A stretch of 64,000 nucleotides of DNA, taken from NCBI RefSeq assembly GCF_029223885.1, contig NZ_CP119409.1, forward strand, positions 4,268,501-4,332,500. Direction: 5' to 3'. The notes beneath the pieces were generated by a model that did not search any database, was not told the origin of the DNA, and saw only the letters and a list, made by a program, of their open reading frames with translations. Below, piece by piece: positions 23,571 through 32,623 of this stretch. Numbering within the stretch: position 1 is the stretch's first letter; each line of letters starts with the position of its first letter. A program made the translations under genes and the position numbers. The DNA is from Pararhizobium gei. GTDB lineage: Bacteria > Pseudomonadota > Alphaproteobacteria > Rhizobiales > Rhizobiaceae.

Positions 23571-25172
23571 ATGGATTTGTTCAGACGCCGGCTTTTGGTG
23601 TCCACTGCGGTCGCCGCCGCATTTTTTGCCGTGCCGCTCACAGTCTGCGCCGCCACTCCGGAGGATCAGCTCGTCATCGCGCAGAACCTTTCGTCAATGC
23701 GCGGCCTCGACCCGAACGAGCTCAACCAGCTGGAGGCGGCCGAGGTCGTTGCCAACCTGTATGACCGTCTTATCGTTCTGCCCGCCGACAGCATCACCAC
23801 GCCGACGCCTGGCGTCGCAGAAAGCTGGACTGTCTCTGCCGACGGCAAGACCTTCACCTTCAAGATCCGGTCGGGAATTACCTTCCATTCCGGCAACGCG
23901 CTGACCGCCAAGGACGTGGAATGGTCCTTGCGCCGTCTCGTGACGCTGGGTCTCGCGCCCTCGGTCGACCTTCGCCAATGGGGCTTCAAGGAAGACAATG
24001 TCGCTACCCTGATCACCGCGATCGACGATACGACGCTGGTCCTGCAGACGCCCGAGGTCTGGAACCCGAACCTGATCCTGCTATCGCTGGCGAGTTTTTC
24101 CACCTCGATCCTGGACAGCAAGTTGCTGGCCGAGCACATCAAGAATGACGACATGGGTCGCGAATTTCTGCAGAGCAACGATGCAGGCTCCGGCCCCTAC
24201 TCACTGCGCACCTGGCGCTCGAACGATCTGCTGATCGCCGATGCCTTCGAGGACTACTGGCAAGGGGAGCCGAAGATGCGCCGCGTCATCGTCCGCCATC
24301 TTCCCGAATCCGCGGCCCAGCGCCTGCAGCTCGAGGCCGGCGACATCGATATCGCCACCCGGCTCTCATCGACGGATCTCAACGCCCTCGATCAGAGCGG
24401 CAAGGTGACGATTCAAAAGACGCCCGGCTTCGGTTTTTACTATCTGGCTTTGAATCAGAAGGATGAAATCCTTGGGAATCCCAAGGTTCGTGAAGCCTTT
24501 CGCTATCTGATCGATTATGATGGCCTGGCCGGTACGGTGATGAAATATTACGGCGTCAAACAGCAGACCATCGTGCCTGCGGGCCTTCCAGGCTCCGTCG
24601 ATGAAAATCCCTACAAGCTGGACATCGAAAAGGCCAAGCAGTTGCTGGCGGAGGCCGGTTATCCCGACGGTTTCTCCAAGGTCTATTACGCAACCCCGGT
24701 GACGCCGGAATTCGAGGTGGCGCAATCGCTGCAGGCCAATGCCGCCAAGGCTGGCATAAAGCTGGATCTGCAGGCGGGCGATCACATCGGCAAGTTCCGA
24801 AGCCGCGAGTTCGAGATCTTTTCGGCCCGCTCCGGCGAACGTTTGCCCGATCCGCATTCGATCCTGCAATCCTATGCGACCAATGCCAATAATTCGGACG
24901 AAGCCAAACTGACCGGTCTCAATGCCTGGCGCACGGCCTGGGATGTTCCCAAGGAAATCCAGGACATGGTCGTCGCCGCAGCCCATGAAACCGATCAGGT
25001 TAAACGCACCGAACTCTATACCACGATCAACAAGGCCTATCTCGCGTCCTCGCCTGCACTCGTGACGTCGTTTCTCCGAACCGACGCCAAGGCTGTACGC
25101 AACGAGGTCAAGGGTTATACCGGGCATTCCACCTGGCTGACCCGTTGGGACACGGTCACCAAGGGCGAGTGA
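23571..25172 (+). CDS. ABC transporter substrate-binding protein (peptide/oligosaccharide family 5)
   Basis: Periplasmic binding protein of the DppA/OppA family (SBP family 5), 533 residues. ATG 23571 follows AGGAG and begins a signal peptide (FRRRLLVSTAVAAAFFAVP). Family 5 signatures follow, such as VANLYDRLIV and the GVAESWTVSADGKTFTFKIR region. It heads a complete five-gene importer (binding protein, two permeases, two ATPases). Although the family is named for peptides, many rhizobial members carry oligosaccharides, and the divergent sugar-acid genes favour a sugar-acid oligomer or glycoside here (inference). Confidence 0.9.
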   Translation: MDLFRRRLLVSTAVAAAFFAVPLTVCAATPEDQLVIAQNLSSMRGLDPNELNQLEAAEVVANLYDRLIVLPADSITTPTPGVAESWTVSADGKTFTFKIRSGITFHSGNALTAKDVEWSLRRLVTLGLAPSVDLRQWGFKEDNVATLITAIDDTTLVLQTPEVWNPNLILLSLASFSTSILDSKLLAEHIKNDDMGREFLQSNDAGSGPYSLRTWRSNDLLIADAFEDYWQGEPKMRRVIVRHLPESAAQRLQLEAGDIDIATRLSSTDLNALDQSGKVTIQKTPGFGFYYLALNQKDEILGNPKVREAFRYLIDYDGLAGTVMKYYGVKQQTIVPAGLPGSVDENPYKLDIEKAKQLLAEAGYPDGFSKVYYATPVTPEFEVAQSLQANAAKAGIKLDLQAGDHIGKFRSREFEIFSARSGERLPDPHSILQSYATNANNSDEAKLTGLNAWRTAWDVPKEIQDMVVAAAHETDQVKRTELYTTINKAYLASSPALVTSFLRTDAKAVRNEVKGYTGHSTWLTRWDTVTKGE

Positions 25173-25197
25173 CCGCGTTGAACAAAGGAATGCGAAC

Positions 25198-26259
25198 GTG
25201 AGCATCGCGCAAACTCAAAACTCGCGCTCTTCGGCCGGGGCGACCTGGTTGAGGAGCATCCGAAAACTGGCAACCTCGTTCGCGGTCATTCTGACGACAC
25301 TTTTGGGTCTGCTGGTGATCACGTTCGTCATTGGCCGGATGGTGCCGGCCGATCCGGTCATTGCCGTGATCGGAGACCAGGCGGATCAGGCGACGTATGA
25401 TCGGGTCTACCAGCAGATGGGGCTGGACAAGCCACTTTACGTTCAGTTCGTCACGTATATCGGCAATATCGCACAGCTGGATTTCGGCCAGTCGAACGTT
25501 ACCAAGAATGCGGTTTCCAGCGATCTGGCGCGGGTTTTCCCGGCGACGCTCGAGCTGGCGACGCTTGCCACCCTCATCGGGGCGGTGTTCGGTATACCGC
25601 TCGGCATCATCTCTGCCGTCCGCAAGGGCACCTGGGTCGACCATCTTGCCCGCTTTGTCGGGCTGCTTGGCCATTCGACGCCCATCTTCTGGCTCGGTAC
25701 CATCGTCATTCTCATCTTCTACGCCAAATTCGGCATCATACCCGGAAGCGGCCGGCTGGACGTCTACAATGAAGGACTGGTCGATGGCCCGACCAACTCG
25801 CTGCTGATCGATGCCATCATTGCCGGCGAATGGGGCGTTTTCTTCGACGTCCTGCATCACGTTCTTGCACCGGCACTGATCCTGGGCTACGCGGCGATGG
25901 CCTATCTCAGCCGCATGAGCCGCAGCTTCATGCTCGAACAGTTGCGGCAGGAGTACATCCTGACGGCCAAGGCCAAGGGGCTGGACCAGCGCGCCATCAT
26001 CTGGCGTCACGCCTTCCGCAATATCCGCGTGCAGCTGCTGACGATCGTTGCGCTCGCCTATTGCGGCCTGCTCGACGGTACGGTGCTGATCGAGACGGTA
26101 TTCGCCTGGCCCGGTCTTGGCCAGTATCTCACCTCCGCCTTGTTCTTTGCCGACATGAATGCAGTGCTGGGCAGCGTCCTGCTGATCGGTCTCATATCGA
26201 TTGCGATCAACCTGCTGTCGGACATCGTCTATCGTTTCCTCGATCCACGCACGCGGTAA
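25198..26259 (+). CDS. ABC transporter permease, DppB type
   Basis: Inner-membrane permease of the peptide/nickel ABC class, 353 residues with six membrane segments and the extended N-terminal loop of DppB (LDKPLYVQFVTYIGNIAQLDFGQS). The cytoplasmic EAA loop contacting the ATPase is near residues 255-280 (YILTAKAKGLDQRAIIWRHA). GTG 25198 is preceded by AAAGGA at 8 nt. It pairs with the DppC-type permease 5 nt downstream. Confidence 0.92.
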   Translation: MSIAQTQNSRSSAGATWLRSIRKLATSFAVILTTLLGLLVITFVIGRMVPADPVIAVIGDQADQATYDRVYQQMGLDKPLYVQFVTYIGNIAQLDFGQSNVTKNAVSSDLARVFPATLELATLATLIGAVFGIPLGIISAVRKGTWVDHLARFVGLLGHSTPIFWLGTIVILIFYAKFGIIPGSGRLDVYNEGLVDGPTNSLLIDAIIAGEWGVFFDVLHHVLAPALILGYAAMAYLSRMSRSFMLEQLRQEYILTAKAKGLDQRAIIWRHAFRNIRVQLLTIVALAYCGLLDGTVLIETVFAWPGLGQYLTSALFFADMNAVLGSVLLIGLISIAINLLSDIVYRFLDPRTR

Positions 26260-26264
26260 ATACA

Positions 26265-27176
26265 ATGACAACCCGATATTTCGGCACACTGCACGACTGG
26301 CTGATCAGCGAGGATTTTTCCTCCACGCGCCAGGCCCGTCTTCACAAGGCCTATGTCCTGTGGCTCAGCCTGGTCAGCAACCCGCTGGCGCTCGCCGGTC
26401 TCGTCGTCGTCGTGGCGCTGGTGATCGTCTCCGCGCTGGCGCCGCTGCTGTCGACCCACGATCCGATTGCCCAGGATCTGGCTCTGGCCCTGCGTCCGCC
26501 ATCGTCCGACTTCTGGTTCGGAACCGACGAGTTCGGCCGCGACGTCTATTCGCGGCTGATCTATGGCGCCCGGACCACGCTCTATATCAGCATCCTGGTC
26601 ACCGTGATCGTCGGCCCCATCGGCTTCGTCATCGGTGCAACGTCCGGCTATCTCGGTGGCTGGACCGATATCGTTTTGATGCGCATCACCGATATTTTCC
26701 TGTCCTTCCCGAGCCTCGTGCTGGCGCTGGCCTTTTCGGCGGCCCTTGGTCCCGGCATCGAGAATGCGGTGATCGCGATCGCGCTCACGGTCTGGCCACC
26801 GATCGCGCGATTGGCACGCGCCGAGACGCTGACATTTCGCCAGGCCGATTTCGTCGTGGCGGCAGAGCTTCAGGGAGCGGGGATGGCGCGCATCCTTCTG
26901 CGCCACATCGTCCCGCTCTGCGCGCCGTCGATCATCATTCGCCTGACCCTCAACATGTCGAGCATCATCCTGACGGCCGCAGGGCTGGGCTTTCTCGGTC
27001 TTGGCGCGCAGCCGCCAATGCCGGAATGGGGCGCGATGGCTGCATCAGGACGTCAATATCTCCTGGATGCCTGGTGGCTGACGACCGTTCCGGGACTTGC
27101 AATCCTCACAGTCAGCCTCGCCTTCAACCTGCTCGGAGACGGTCTGCGCGACATAATGGATCCACGCAATGCCTGA
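26265..27176 (+). CDS. ABC transporter permease, DppC type
   Basis: Second permease, 303 residues, with six membrane segments and the DppC-specific region GTDEFGRDVYSRLIYGAR just after the first segment. The EAA loop is near 205-230 (DFVVAAELQGAGMARILLRH). The start ATG is 5 nt after the DppB-type stop. Its end overlaps the first ATPase gene by 8 nt. Typical of family and operon. Confidence 0.92.
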   Translation: MTTRYFGTLHDWLISEDFSSTRQARLHKAYVLWLSLVSNPLALAGLVVVVALVIVSALAPLLSTHDPIAQDLALALRPPSSDFWFGTDEFGRDVYSRLIYGARTTLYISILVTVIVGPIGFVIGATSGYLGGWTDIVLMRITDIFLSFPSLVLALAFSAALGPGIENAVIAIALTVWPPIARLARAETLTFRQADFVVAAELQGAGMARILLRHIVPLCAPSIIIRLTLNMSSIILTAAGLGFLGLGAQPPMPEWGAMAASGRQYLLDAWWLTTVPGLAILTVSLAFNLLGDGLRDIMDPRNA

Positions 27177-28017
27177 TATCAGCGACACCATTCTCTCCGT
27201 GGAAAACATGTCTGTCCAGTTTCCGACGCTGACCGGCGCGGTCACCGCTGTCAAGAATGTCTCCTTCAAGGTCGGCCGGGAAAAGGTCGGGATCATCGGC
27301 GAATCCGGCTCCGGCAAAAGCACGACAGGTCGGGCGATCATGCGGCTTCAGCCTCAGGGCGCCATCGTCGGCGCGGATCGCATGCAGTTCGAGGACGTCG
27401 ATCTGCTGACGGCGAGCGAGGCGCAGATGCGTGATATCCGTGGCAGCCGCATCTCGATGATCCTGCAGGATCCGAAATATTCACTCAATCCCGTGATGAC
27501 TGTCGGTGAGCAGATCTCCGAAACCGTCATCCTGCATGAGCATGTTTCCCGCCGCGAAGCGCGGACCCGGACTCTGGCGATGCTGGAACGCGTCAACATC
27601 CGCGATCCGGAACGGGTCTACGGGCTCTATCCGCACGAAGTCTCCGGCGGAATGGGCCAGCGCATCATGATCTCGATGATGCTGATTTCGCAGCCGTCGC
27701 TGATCATCGCCGATGAGCCGACCTCCGCCCTCGACGTGACTGTGCGCCAGCAGGTGCTCAGCATTCTCGACGACCTGGTGACCGAGCGCAATATCGGCCT
27801 GATTTTCATTTCGCACGATCTCAACCTCGTGCGTAGCTTCTGCGATCGGGTCTTGATCATGTATGCAGGCCGAATCGTCGAAGCGCTCGATGCCGACAAA
27901 TTGCAGCATGCCAACCATCCCTACACGCGGGGCCTTTTGAACGCGCTTCCGAGCCTCGAACATCCCCGCGACAGGCTAGAGGTGCTCAAGCGCGACCCGC
28001 AATGGCTGGAGGACTGA
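27169..28017 (+). CDS. ABC transporter ATP-binding protein, DppD type
   Basis: First ATPase of the importer, 282 residues. Walker A is at about 45-52 (GESGSGKS), the signature is VSGGMGQRIMISMML (slightly atypical, SGGMGQR), Walker B is LIIADEPTSALDVT and the switch His is in FISHDLNLV. It ends with the NHPYTRGLLNALP motif of peptide-type ATPases but lacks most of the usual C-terminal zinc/iron-sulfur extension. It overlaps the permease gene and is 1 nt before its partner. Confidence 0.92.
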   Translation: MPDISDTILSVENMSVQFPTLTGAVTAVKNVSFKVGREKVGIIGESGSGKSTTGRAIMRLQPQGAIVGADRMQFEDVDLLTASEAQMRDIRGSRISMILQDPKYSLNPVMTVGEQISETVILHEHVSRREARTRTLAMLERVNIRDPERVYGLYPHEVSGGMGQRIMISMMLISQPSLIIADEPTSALDVTVRQQVLSILDDLVTERNIGLIFISHDLNLVRSFCDRVLIMYAGRIVEALDADKLQHANHPYTRGLLNALPSLEHPRDRLEVLKRDPQWLED

Positions 28018-28018
28018 G

Positions 28019-28810
28019 ATGTCGATGATCAAAGTGGACAATCTGGCCGTCTCCTACGGTCACGGCCATGACGCGCTCAGGGTCGTGAAGGACGTGTCTT
28101 TTGAAGTCGCCAAAGGCGAAACCTTTGGACTGGTGGGCGAAAGCGGCTGCGGCAAGTCGACGGTGCTCGGCGCACTGGCCGGCCGCAACAGGAACTGGGG
28201 CGGCTCCGTCGTCATCAATGGCGAAGCCGCGCTACCGAAACGGACGAAAGCGCAGCTCGCGCTGCAGCAGATGGTGTTTCAGGATCCTTTCGGCTCGATC
28301 CACCCCCGCCATACGATCGGCCGGACTTTGCTCGAGCCGCTGGAAATCCATGGCTTGGACCAGCGACAAGAACGGATCGCACAAATCCTGCAGGATGTCG
28401 GCCTGCCGCATAATTTCCGCTACCGTTTCCCCCACCAGCTTTCCGGCGGCCAGCGCCAGCGCGTCGCCATTGCCCGGGCGCTGATCCTGAAGCCCCAGAT
28501 CCTGCTTCTCGACGAGCCGACATCGGCGCTCGACGTGTCCGTGCAGGCCGAAATCCTCAACCTGCTCAAGGATCTGCGCGATCGCGAAAACCTGACCTTC
28601 GTGCTCGTCAGCCATGACATGGCGGTGATCGCCCATCTCTGCGACCGCGTGGCCGTCATGCAGGACGGTGTCTTCGTGGAAGTGACCACCCGGAAGAACC
28701 TGCTGCAGGGGACCGTCGCACATCCCTACACGAAGACGCTGCTGGATGGCAGCAAGGGCTATGTTTCGCCGCGCGCGCGCCGCGCCCCGGCCGACACGCT
28801 TCCAGCGTAG
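28019..28810 (+). CDS. ABC transporter ATP-binding protein, DppF type
   Basis: Second ATPase, 263 residues: Walker A GESGCGKS near 42-49, signature LSGGQRQRVAIARAL, Walker B ILLLDEPTSALDVS, switch His in LVSHDMAVIAH, and the AHPYTKTLLDG peptide-type tail. It closes the five-gene importer operon. The 141 nt after it, before pcaR on the other strand, contain no gene I can support. Confidence 0.92.
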   Translation: MSMIKVDNLAVSYGHGHDALRVVKDVSFEVAKGETFGLVGESGCGKSTVLGALAGRNRNWGGSVVINGEAALPKRTKAQLALQQMVFQDPFGSIHPRHTIGRTLLEPLEIHGLDQRQERIAQILQDVGLPHNFRYRFPHQLSGGQRQRVAIARALILKPQILLLDEPTSALDVSVQAEILNLLKDLRDRENLTFVLVSHDMAVIAHLCDRVAVMQDGVFVEVTTRKNLLQGTVAHPYTKTLLDGSKGYVSPRARRAPADTLPA

Positions 28811-28951
28811 CGGATGACGCCACCAGCATCTCGGCAGCAACCGGATCTGCTTGTGCGCAAGGGGCCAGGGCCGGACCTTGCGCACCGCGAACGTCGAAAG
28901 TTACTCCCGCCTATGGCTTCGTGTCCTGTAAAGCGGGATTTTCAAGTGTCT

Positions 28952-29707
28952 TTATCTCAGGACCAGCCGCAGGGCACGCTGCGCCTCTTGCAACAATGGC
29001 AGATAGCGCTTTGCCATATCCGATGCGGGGGCAAGAACGGCCGGCGCTCCGATATTGATGGCCGCCACGGTCTGGCCTCGGTCATTCTCGATCGGCACGG
29101 CAATCGAGCAAAGGCCGATTTCGAGTTCCTGATCGATGATCGCATAGCCATGGGTTCGGACCCGGTTGAATTCCTCCATCAGTGCACCCGCATCCGTCTT
29201 CGTGTTTGGCGTATTCGCCATTAATTCGGTTCGCGACAGGATCGAGAGTGCCTCGCTTTCGGGAAGGGCAGCGAGCAGCACGCGGCCCATGGAGGCGCAA
29301 TAGGCAGGCAATCGGCTGCCGGGAGTAAGGTTGATCGACATCACCCGCCGCTGCGATGCGCGGGCGATGTACACGATTTCCGCGCCATCGAGCACCGATG
29401 CAGAGGCGCTTTGGCCCGCCTTTTCGCAGAGATGATCGAGATGCGGCTGGATGAGCAGCGGCAGCGGTGTCGCGGAAAGATAGGCATGACCGAGCCGCAG
29501 GATCTTCGGCGTCAGCGAAAAGAACTTGCCGTCATAGTCGGCATAGCCGAGCTCCGCCAGGGTCAGAAGGCATCGCCGCGTCGTGGCGCGATCGAGACCG
29601 GTTTCCTTGGCGATATCGGCAATCGACAGCTTCTGCCGCGCCTCTCCAAAAGCCTCGATGACCTTCAGCCCCCGTGCAAATCCACTGACGAAATCCGTTT
29701 CCCGCAT
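28952..29707 (-). CDS. pcaR: IclR-family regulator of the beta-ketoadipate pathway (PcaR type)
   Basis: 251 residues: winged helix (about 8-65; LSIADIAKETGLDRATTRRC) and IclR effector domain (about 75-250). The N-terminal FVSGFARGLKVIEAFGE and ATTRRCLLTLAELGY patterns are those of the PcaR/PobR/PcaU subgroup. ATG 29705-29707 follows GGGGA; a longer frame upstream lacks a ribosome site and would run into the operator. It is divergent from pcaIJF, as in Sinorhizobium. It most likely activates pcaIJF in response to beta-ketoadipate, through the inverted repeat at 29722-29766. Confidence 0.92.
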   Translation of the reverse strand: MRETDFVSGFARGLKVIEAFGEARQKLSIADIAKETGLDRATTRRCLLTLAELGYADYDGKFFSLTPKILRLGHAYLSATPLPLLIQPHLDHLCEKAGQSASASVLDGAEIVYIARASQRRVMSINLTPGSRLPAYCASMGRVLLAALPESEALSILSRTELMANTPNTKTDAGALMEEFNRVRTHGYAIIDQELEIGLCSIAVPIENDRGQTVAAINIGAPAVLAPASDMAKRYLPLLQEAQRALRLVLR

Positions 29708-29721
29708 AGAAATCCCCAGTT

Positions 29722-29766
29722 CGATTTGTGCGATATATGAACAAATATCAAATAACGCACAAATCG
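29722..29766. promoter_or_regulatory. 11-bp inverted repeat in the pcaR-pcaI control region
   Basis: CGATTTGTGCG (29722-29732) and its perfect reverse complement CGCACAAATCG (29756-29766) are separated by 23 nt of AT-rich DNA; centres are 34 bp apart, close to three helical turns. Placement between divergent pcaR and pcaI makes this the likely PcaR operator. The pairing is seen directly; binding is inferred. Confidence 0.6.
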
Positions 29767-29846
29767 CTTGCGGTCCAGAGTGCACGGATTTATGCCGGTA
29801 AATCAGGGACGCGAAGTCTCCGGCCGTCAGGATCAGGGAAAGCAGC

Positions 29847-30554
29847 ATGGACAAGACAATCGGCAGCGTTGCCGACGCCGTCTCAGGGATCGGGGAGGGT
29901 GCGACCGTCATGATCGGCGGCTTCGGCGGCTCGGGCGCACCGATCGAATTGATCCACGCCCTGATCGACAAGGGTCCAAGAGACCTTACTGTAATCAACA
30001 ACAATGCCGGCAATGGCCGGATCGGCATTGCCGCGATGATTGATGCCGGCATGGTCAGGAAAATGATCTGCTCGTTTCCGAGATCATCGGATCCCCGCGC
30101 CTTTACCGACAAGTATCTGGCAGGCGAGATCGAGCTGGAGCTCGTGCCGCAGGGGACGCTGGCCGAGCGTATCCGCGCCGGCGGCGCGGGTATTCCCGCC
30201 TTCTATACGCCGACGGGCTATGGAACAGAACTCGCAGGCGGCAAGGTCATCGCCGAATTCGACGGTCGTCCCTATGTCCAGGAGCGTTGGCTGAAAGCTG
30301 ATTTTGCGATCGTCAAGGCCCATATCGGCGACGTGCACGGCAATCTCACCTACAATAAGGCCGCCCGAAATTTCAATCCGCTGATGTGCATGGCAGCGGC
30401 AAAGACGATCGTCCAGGTGTCAAGGATCGTTCCCCTCGGCACGATCGATCCCGAGCAGGTGGTTACCCCCGGAATTTTCGTCAACCGTGTCGTGGAAGTT
30501 GCGCACCCGCAGCAGGAGGAAGACCTCATTCGAGCCGGAGTGGTTTACGCATGA
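29847..30554 (+). CDS. pcaI: 3-oxoadipate CoA-transferase subunit A
   Basis: Alpha subunit of the enzyme that moves CoA from succinyl-CoA to beta-ketoadipate, 235 residues. The family glycine motif is near 23-30 (IGGFGGSG), followed by the ELVPQGTLAERIRAGGAGIPAFYTP region typical of class I CoA-transferase A subunits. Its stop overlaps the pcaJ start (ATGA). Context (PcaR, PcaJ, PcaF) distinguishes it from acetoacetate CoA-transferase. Confidence 0.93.
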   Translation: MDKTIGSVADAVSGIGEGATVMIGGFGGSGAPIELIHALIDKGPRDLTVINNNAGNGRIGIAAMIDAGMVRKMICSFPRSSDPRAFTDKYLAGEIELELVPQGTLAERIRAGGAGIPAFYTPTGYGTELAGGKVIAEFDGRPYVQERWLKADFAIVKAHIGDVHGNLTYNKAARNFNPLMCMAAAKTIVQVSRIVPLGTIDPEQVVTPGIFVNRVVEVAHPQQEEDLIRAGVVYA

Positions 30555-31270
30555 CCATCGATACACGCACCACCGGAAACCCTCGCGTTGATACCAGGGA
30601 CGACATCAAGCTTACCAATGCACAGATTGCCTGGCGGGCAGCCCAGGACATCGAGGATGGCGCCTATGTCAATCTCGGCATCGGTTTTCCCGAAATGGTG
30701 GCCCGTTACCAGCCTTCGGGCCGGCAGGCCATCTTTCACACCGAAAACGGAATCCTCGACTTCGGCGAGCCGCCACCTGCCGGTGAAGAGGACTGGGACC
30801 TGATCAATGCCGGCAAGAAAGCCGTGACGCTGAAGCCGGGCGCATCCTTCTTTCATCACGCCGACAGTTTCGCCATGGTACGCGGCGGCCATCTCGACGT
30901 CGCGATACTCGGTGCCTACCAGGTTGCCCAGAATGGTGATCTTGCAAACTGGCGTGTGGGTTCAAAAGGCGTACCCGCCGTCGGCGGCGCCATGGATCTC
31001 GTGCATGGCGCAAAACAGGTCTGCGTCATCACGGAACATGTCAGCAAGAACGGCGAGCCGAAACTGCTCGACAAGTGCACCTTTCCGCTAACGGGCGTTG
31101 CCTGCGTTACCCGCGTTTATACGAGCCATTCCGTGATCGACATTGTCGAGGGGCGTTTTTTGGTGAGAGAGAAACTGCCGGGCATGACCATGGATGAACT
31201 GCAGGCAATGACCGGAGCGCGGCTTCATGTCGATGCCGTTGTCGCTGACCTCGTTGTTCCGGCATTGTAA
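30551..31270 (+). CDS. pcaJ: 3-oxoadipate CoA-transferase subunit B
   Basis: Beta subunit, 239 residues, starting at the ATG that overlaps the pcaI stop. It carries the catalytic glutamate region (HTENGILDFGEPP), where the glutamate forms the enzyme-CoA thioester, and the GGHLDVAILGAYQV motif. It completes the transferase encoded with pcaI. The end is 10 nt before the pcaF start. Confidence 0.93.
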   Translation: MTIDTRTTGNPRVDTRDDIKLTNAQIAWRAAQDIEDGAYVNLGIGFPEMVARYQPSGRQAIFHTENGILDFGEPPPAGEEDWDLINAGKKAVTLKPGASFFHHADSFAMVRGGHLDVAILGAYQVAQNGDLANWRVGSKGVPAVGGAMDLVHGAKQVCVITEHVSKNGEPKLLDKCTFPLTGVACVTRVYTSHSVIDIVEGRFLVREKLPGMTMDELQAMTGARLHVDAVVADLVVPAL

Positions 31271-31280
31271 GGAAAACGGC

Positions 31281-32486
31281 ATGACCGAAGCCTATATCTG
31301 CGATTATATCCGCACCCCGATTGGCCGTTTCGGCGGCGCGCTATCCTCAGTGCGGCCGGACGACCTCGCTGCGATCCCCTTGAAGGCATTGATGGAACGC
31401 AACAGCATCATCGACTGGGAGGCTGTCGATGATGTCATTTTCGGATGTGCCAATCAGGCCGGGGAGGACAACCGAAATGTTGCACGCATGTCGCTGCTGC
31501 TGGCCGGTCTGCCGGCCTCGGTGTCCGGTACGACCATCAACCGTCTCTGCGGCTCAGGCATGGATGCGGTGATCGCCGCCGCGCGCGCCATCAAGTCCGG
31601 TGAAGCCGATTTGATGATCGCCGGTGGCGTCGAAAGCATGAGCCGTGCACCGCTCGTCATTCCAAAGGCCGAAACGGCGTTTTCGCGCAATGCCGAGATT
31701 TACGACACCACCATAGGTTGGCGGTTCGTCAATCCGCTGATGAAAAGGCAATACGGCGTCGACAACATGCCCGAAACCGGCGAAAATGTTGCGCAAGACT
31801 ATAAAATCAGCCGTGAGGATCAGGATGCCTTTGCCATGCGCTCACAGGCAAAGGCCGCAGCCTCGCAGGCAAGCGGCCGGCTTTCGAAAGAGATCACGCC
31901 CGTAACGATCCCTCAGCGCAAGGGCGATCCGGTCATTGTCCATCAGGACGAGCATCCACGCGTAACGACGGTTGAAGCGCTGGCAAAGCTCGCGACACCC
32001 TTCAGAAAGGAAGGCGGCACCGTCACTGCCGGCAATGCGTCAGGGGTAAACGACGGTGCGGCAGCGCTCGTCATCGCGTCCGGGGCGGCAATCAAGGCAT
32101 ATGGCCTTACGCCGATGGCGCGCATTCTCGGGGGGGCTTCGGCCGGCGTCGCACCGCGCGTCATGGGCATCGGTCCGGTCCCGGCATCGCGCAGGCTGAT
32201 GGCGCGGCTCGGCATGACGCAAGAGCAGTTCGATGTCATCGAACTCAACGAAGCCTTTGCAAGCCAAGGCCTGGCCGTGTTGCGGGAACTGGGCATTGCC
32301 GATGATGACGCTCGCGTGAATCGCAATGGCGGAGCGATTGCCCTCGGCCATCCGCTCGGAATGTCCGGTGCGCGTATCGCTGGAACCGCAGCGTTGGAGC
32401 TGGCAGCGAGCAAGGGGCGCTATTCGTTATCGACCATGTGCGTTGGTGTCGGGCAGGGAATAGCGGTTGCACTTGAGCGCGTGTGA
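31281..32486 (+). CDS. pcaF: Beta-ketoadipyl-CoA thiolase
   Basis: Thiolase that cleaves 3-oxoadipyl-CoA to succinyl-CoA and acetyl-CoA, 401 residues. The acyl-accepting Cys90 ([11 protein letters not shown]), His357 ([11 protein letters not shown]) and Cys387 ([10 protein letters not shown]) are all present. ATG 31281 follows AAGGA; a slightly longer upstream frame overlaps pcaJ without a ribosome site. Last step of the beta-ketoadipate pathway; ring-cleavage genes must lie elsewhere. Confidence 0.93.
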   Translation: MTEAYICDYIRTPIGRFGGALSSVRPDDLAAIPLKALMERNSIIDWEAVDDVIFGCANQAGEDNRNVARMSLLLAGLPASVSGTTINRLCGSGMDAVIAAARAIKSGEADLMIAGGVESMSRAPLVIPKAETAFSRNAEIYDTTIGWRFVNPLMKRQYGVDNMPETGENVAQDYKISREDQDAFAMRSQAKAAASQASGRLSKEITPVTIPQRKGDPVIVHQDEHPRVTTVEALAKLATPFRKEGGTVTAGNASGVNDGAAALVIASGAAIKAYGLTPMARILGGASAGVAPRVMGIGPVPASRRLMARLGMTQEQFDVIELNEAFASQGLAVLRELGIADDDARVNRNGGAIALGHPLGMSGARIAGTAALELAASKGRYSLSTMCVGVGQGIAVALERV

Positions 32487-32583
32487 ACGGCACTGATAAT
32501 CTTCGGGCGGAAGCCGTCGGACCTGCGGCTAATAAATCTTCAGCCGGGCCTATCATGCTTTTCCGGTGGCATCGTGAAGAAAG

Positions 32584-32608
32584 TTCGTCGCTCCCGCCGA
32601 CCGACGAA
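32584..32608. terminator. Possible hairpin between convergent pcaF and AraC gene
   Basis: TTCGTCG and CGACGAA form a 7-bp perfect stem around an 11-nt loop in the 137-nt gap between two convergent genes. No T-run follows on either strand, so it is not a canonical intrinsic terminator; position is its main support. Confidence 0.25.
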
Positions 32609-32623
32609 AGCGGTTCCATTCAT

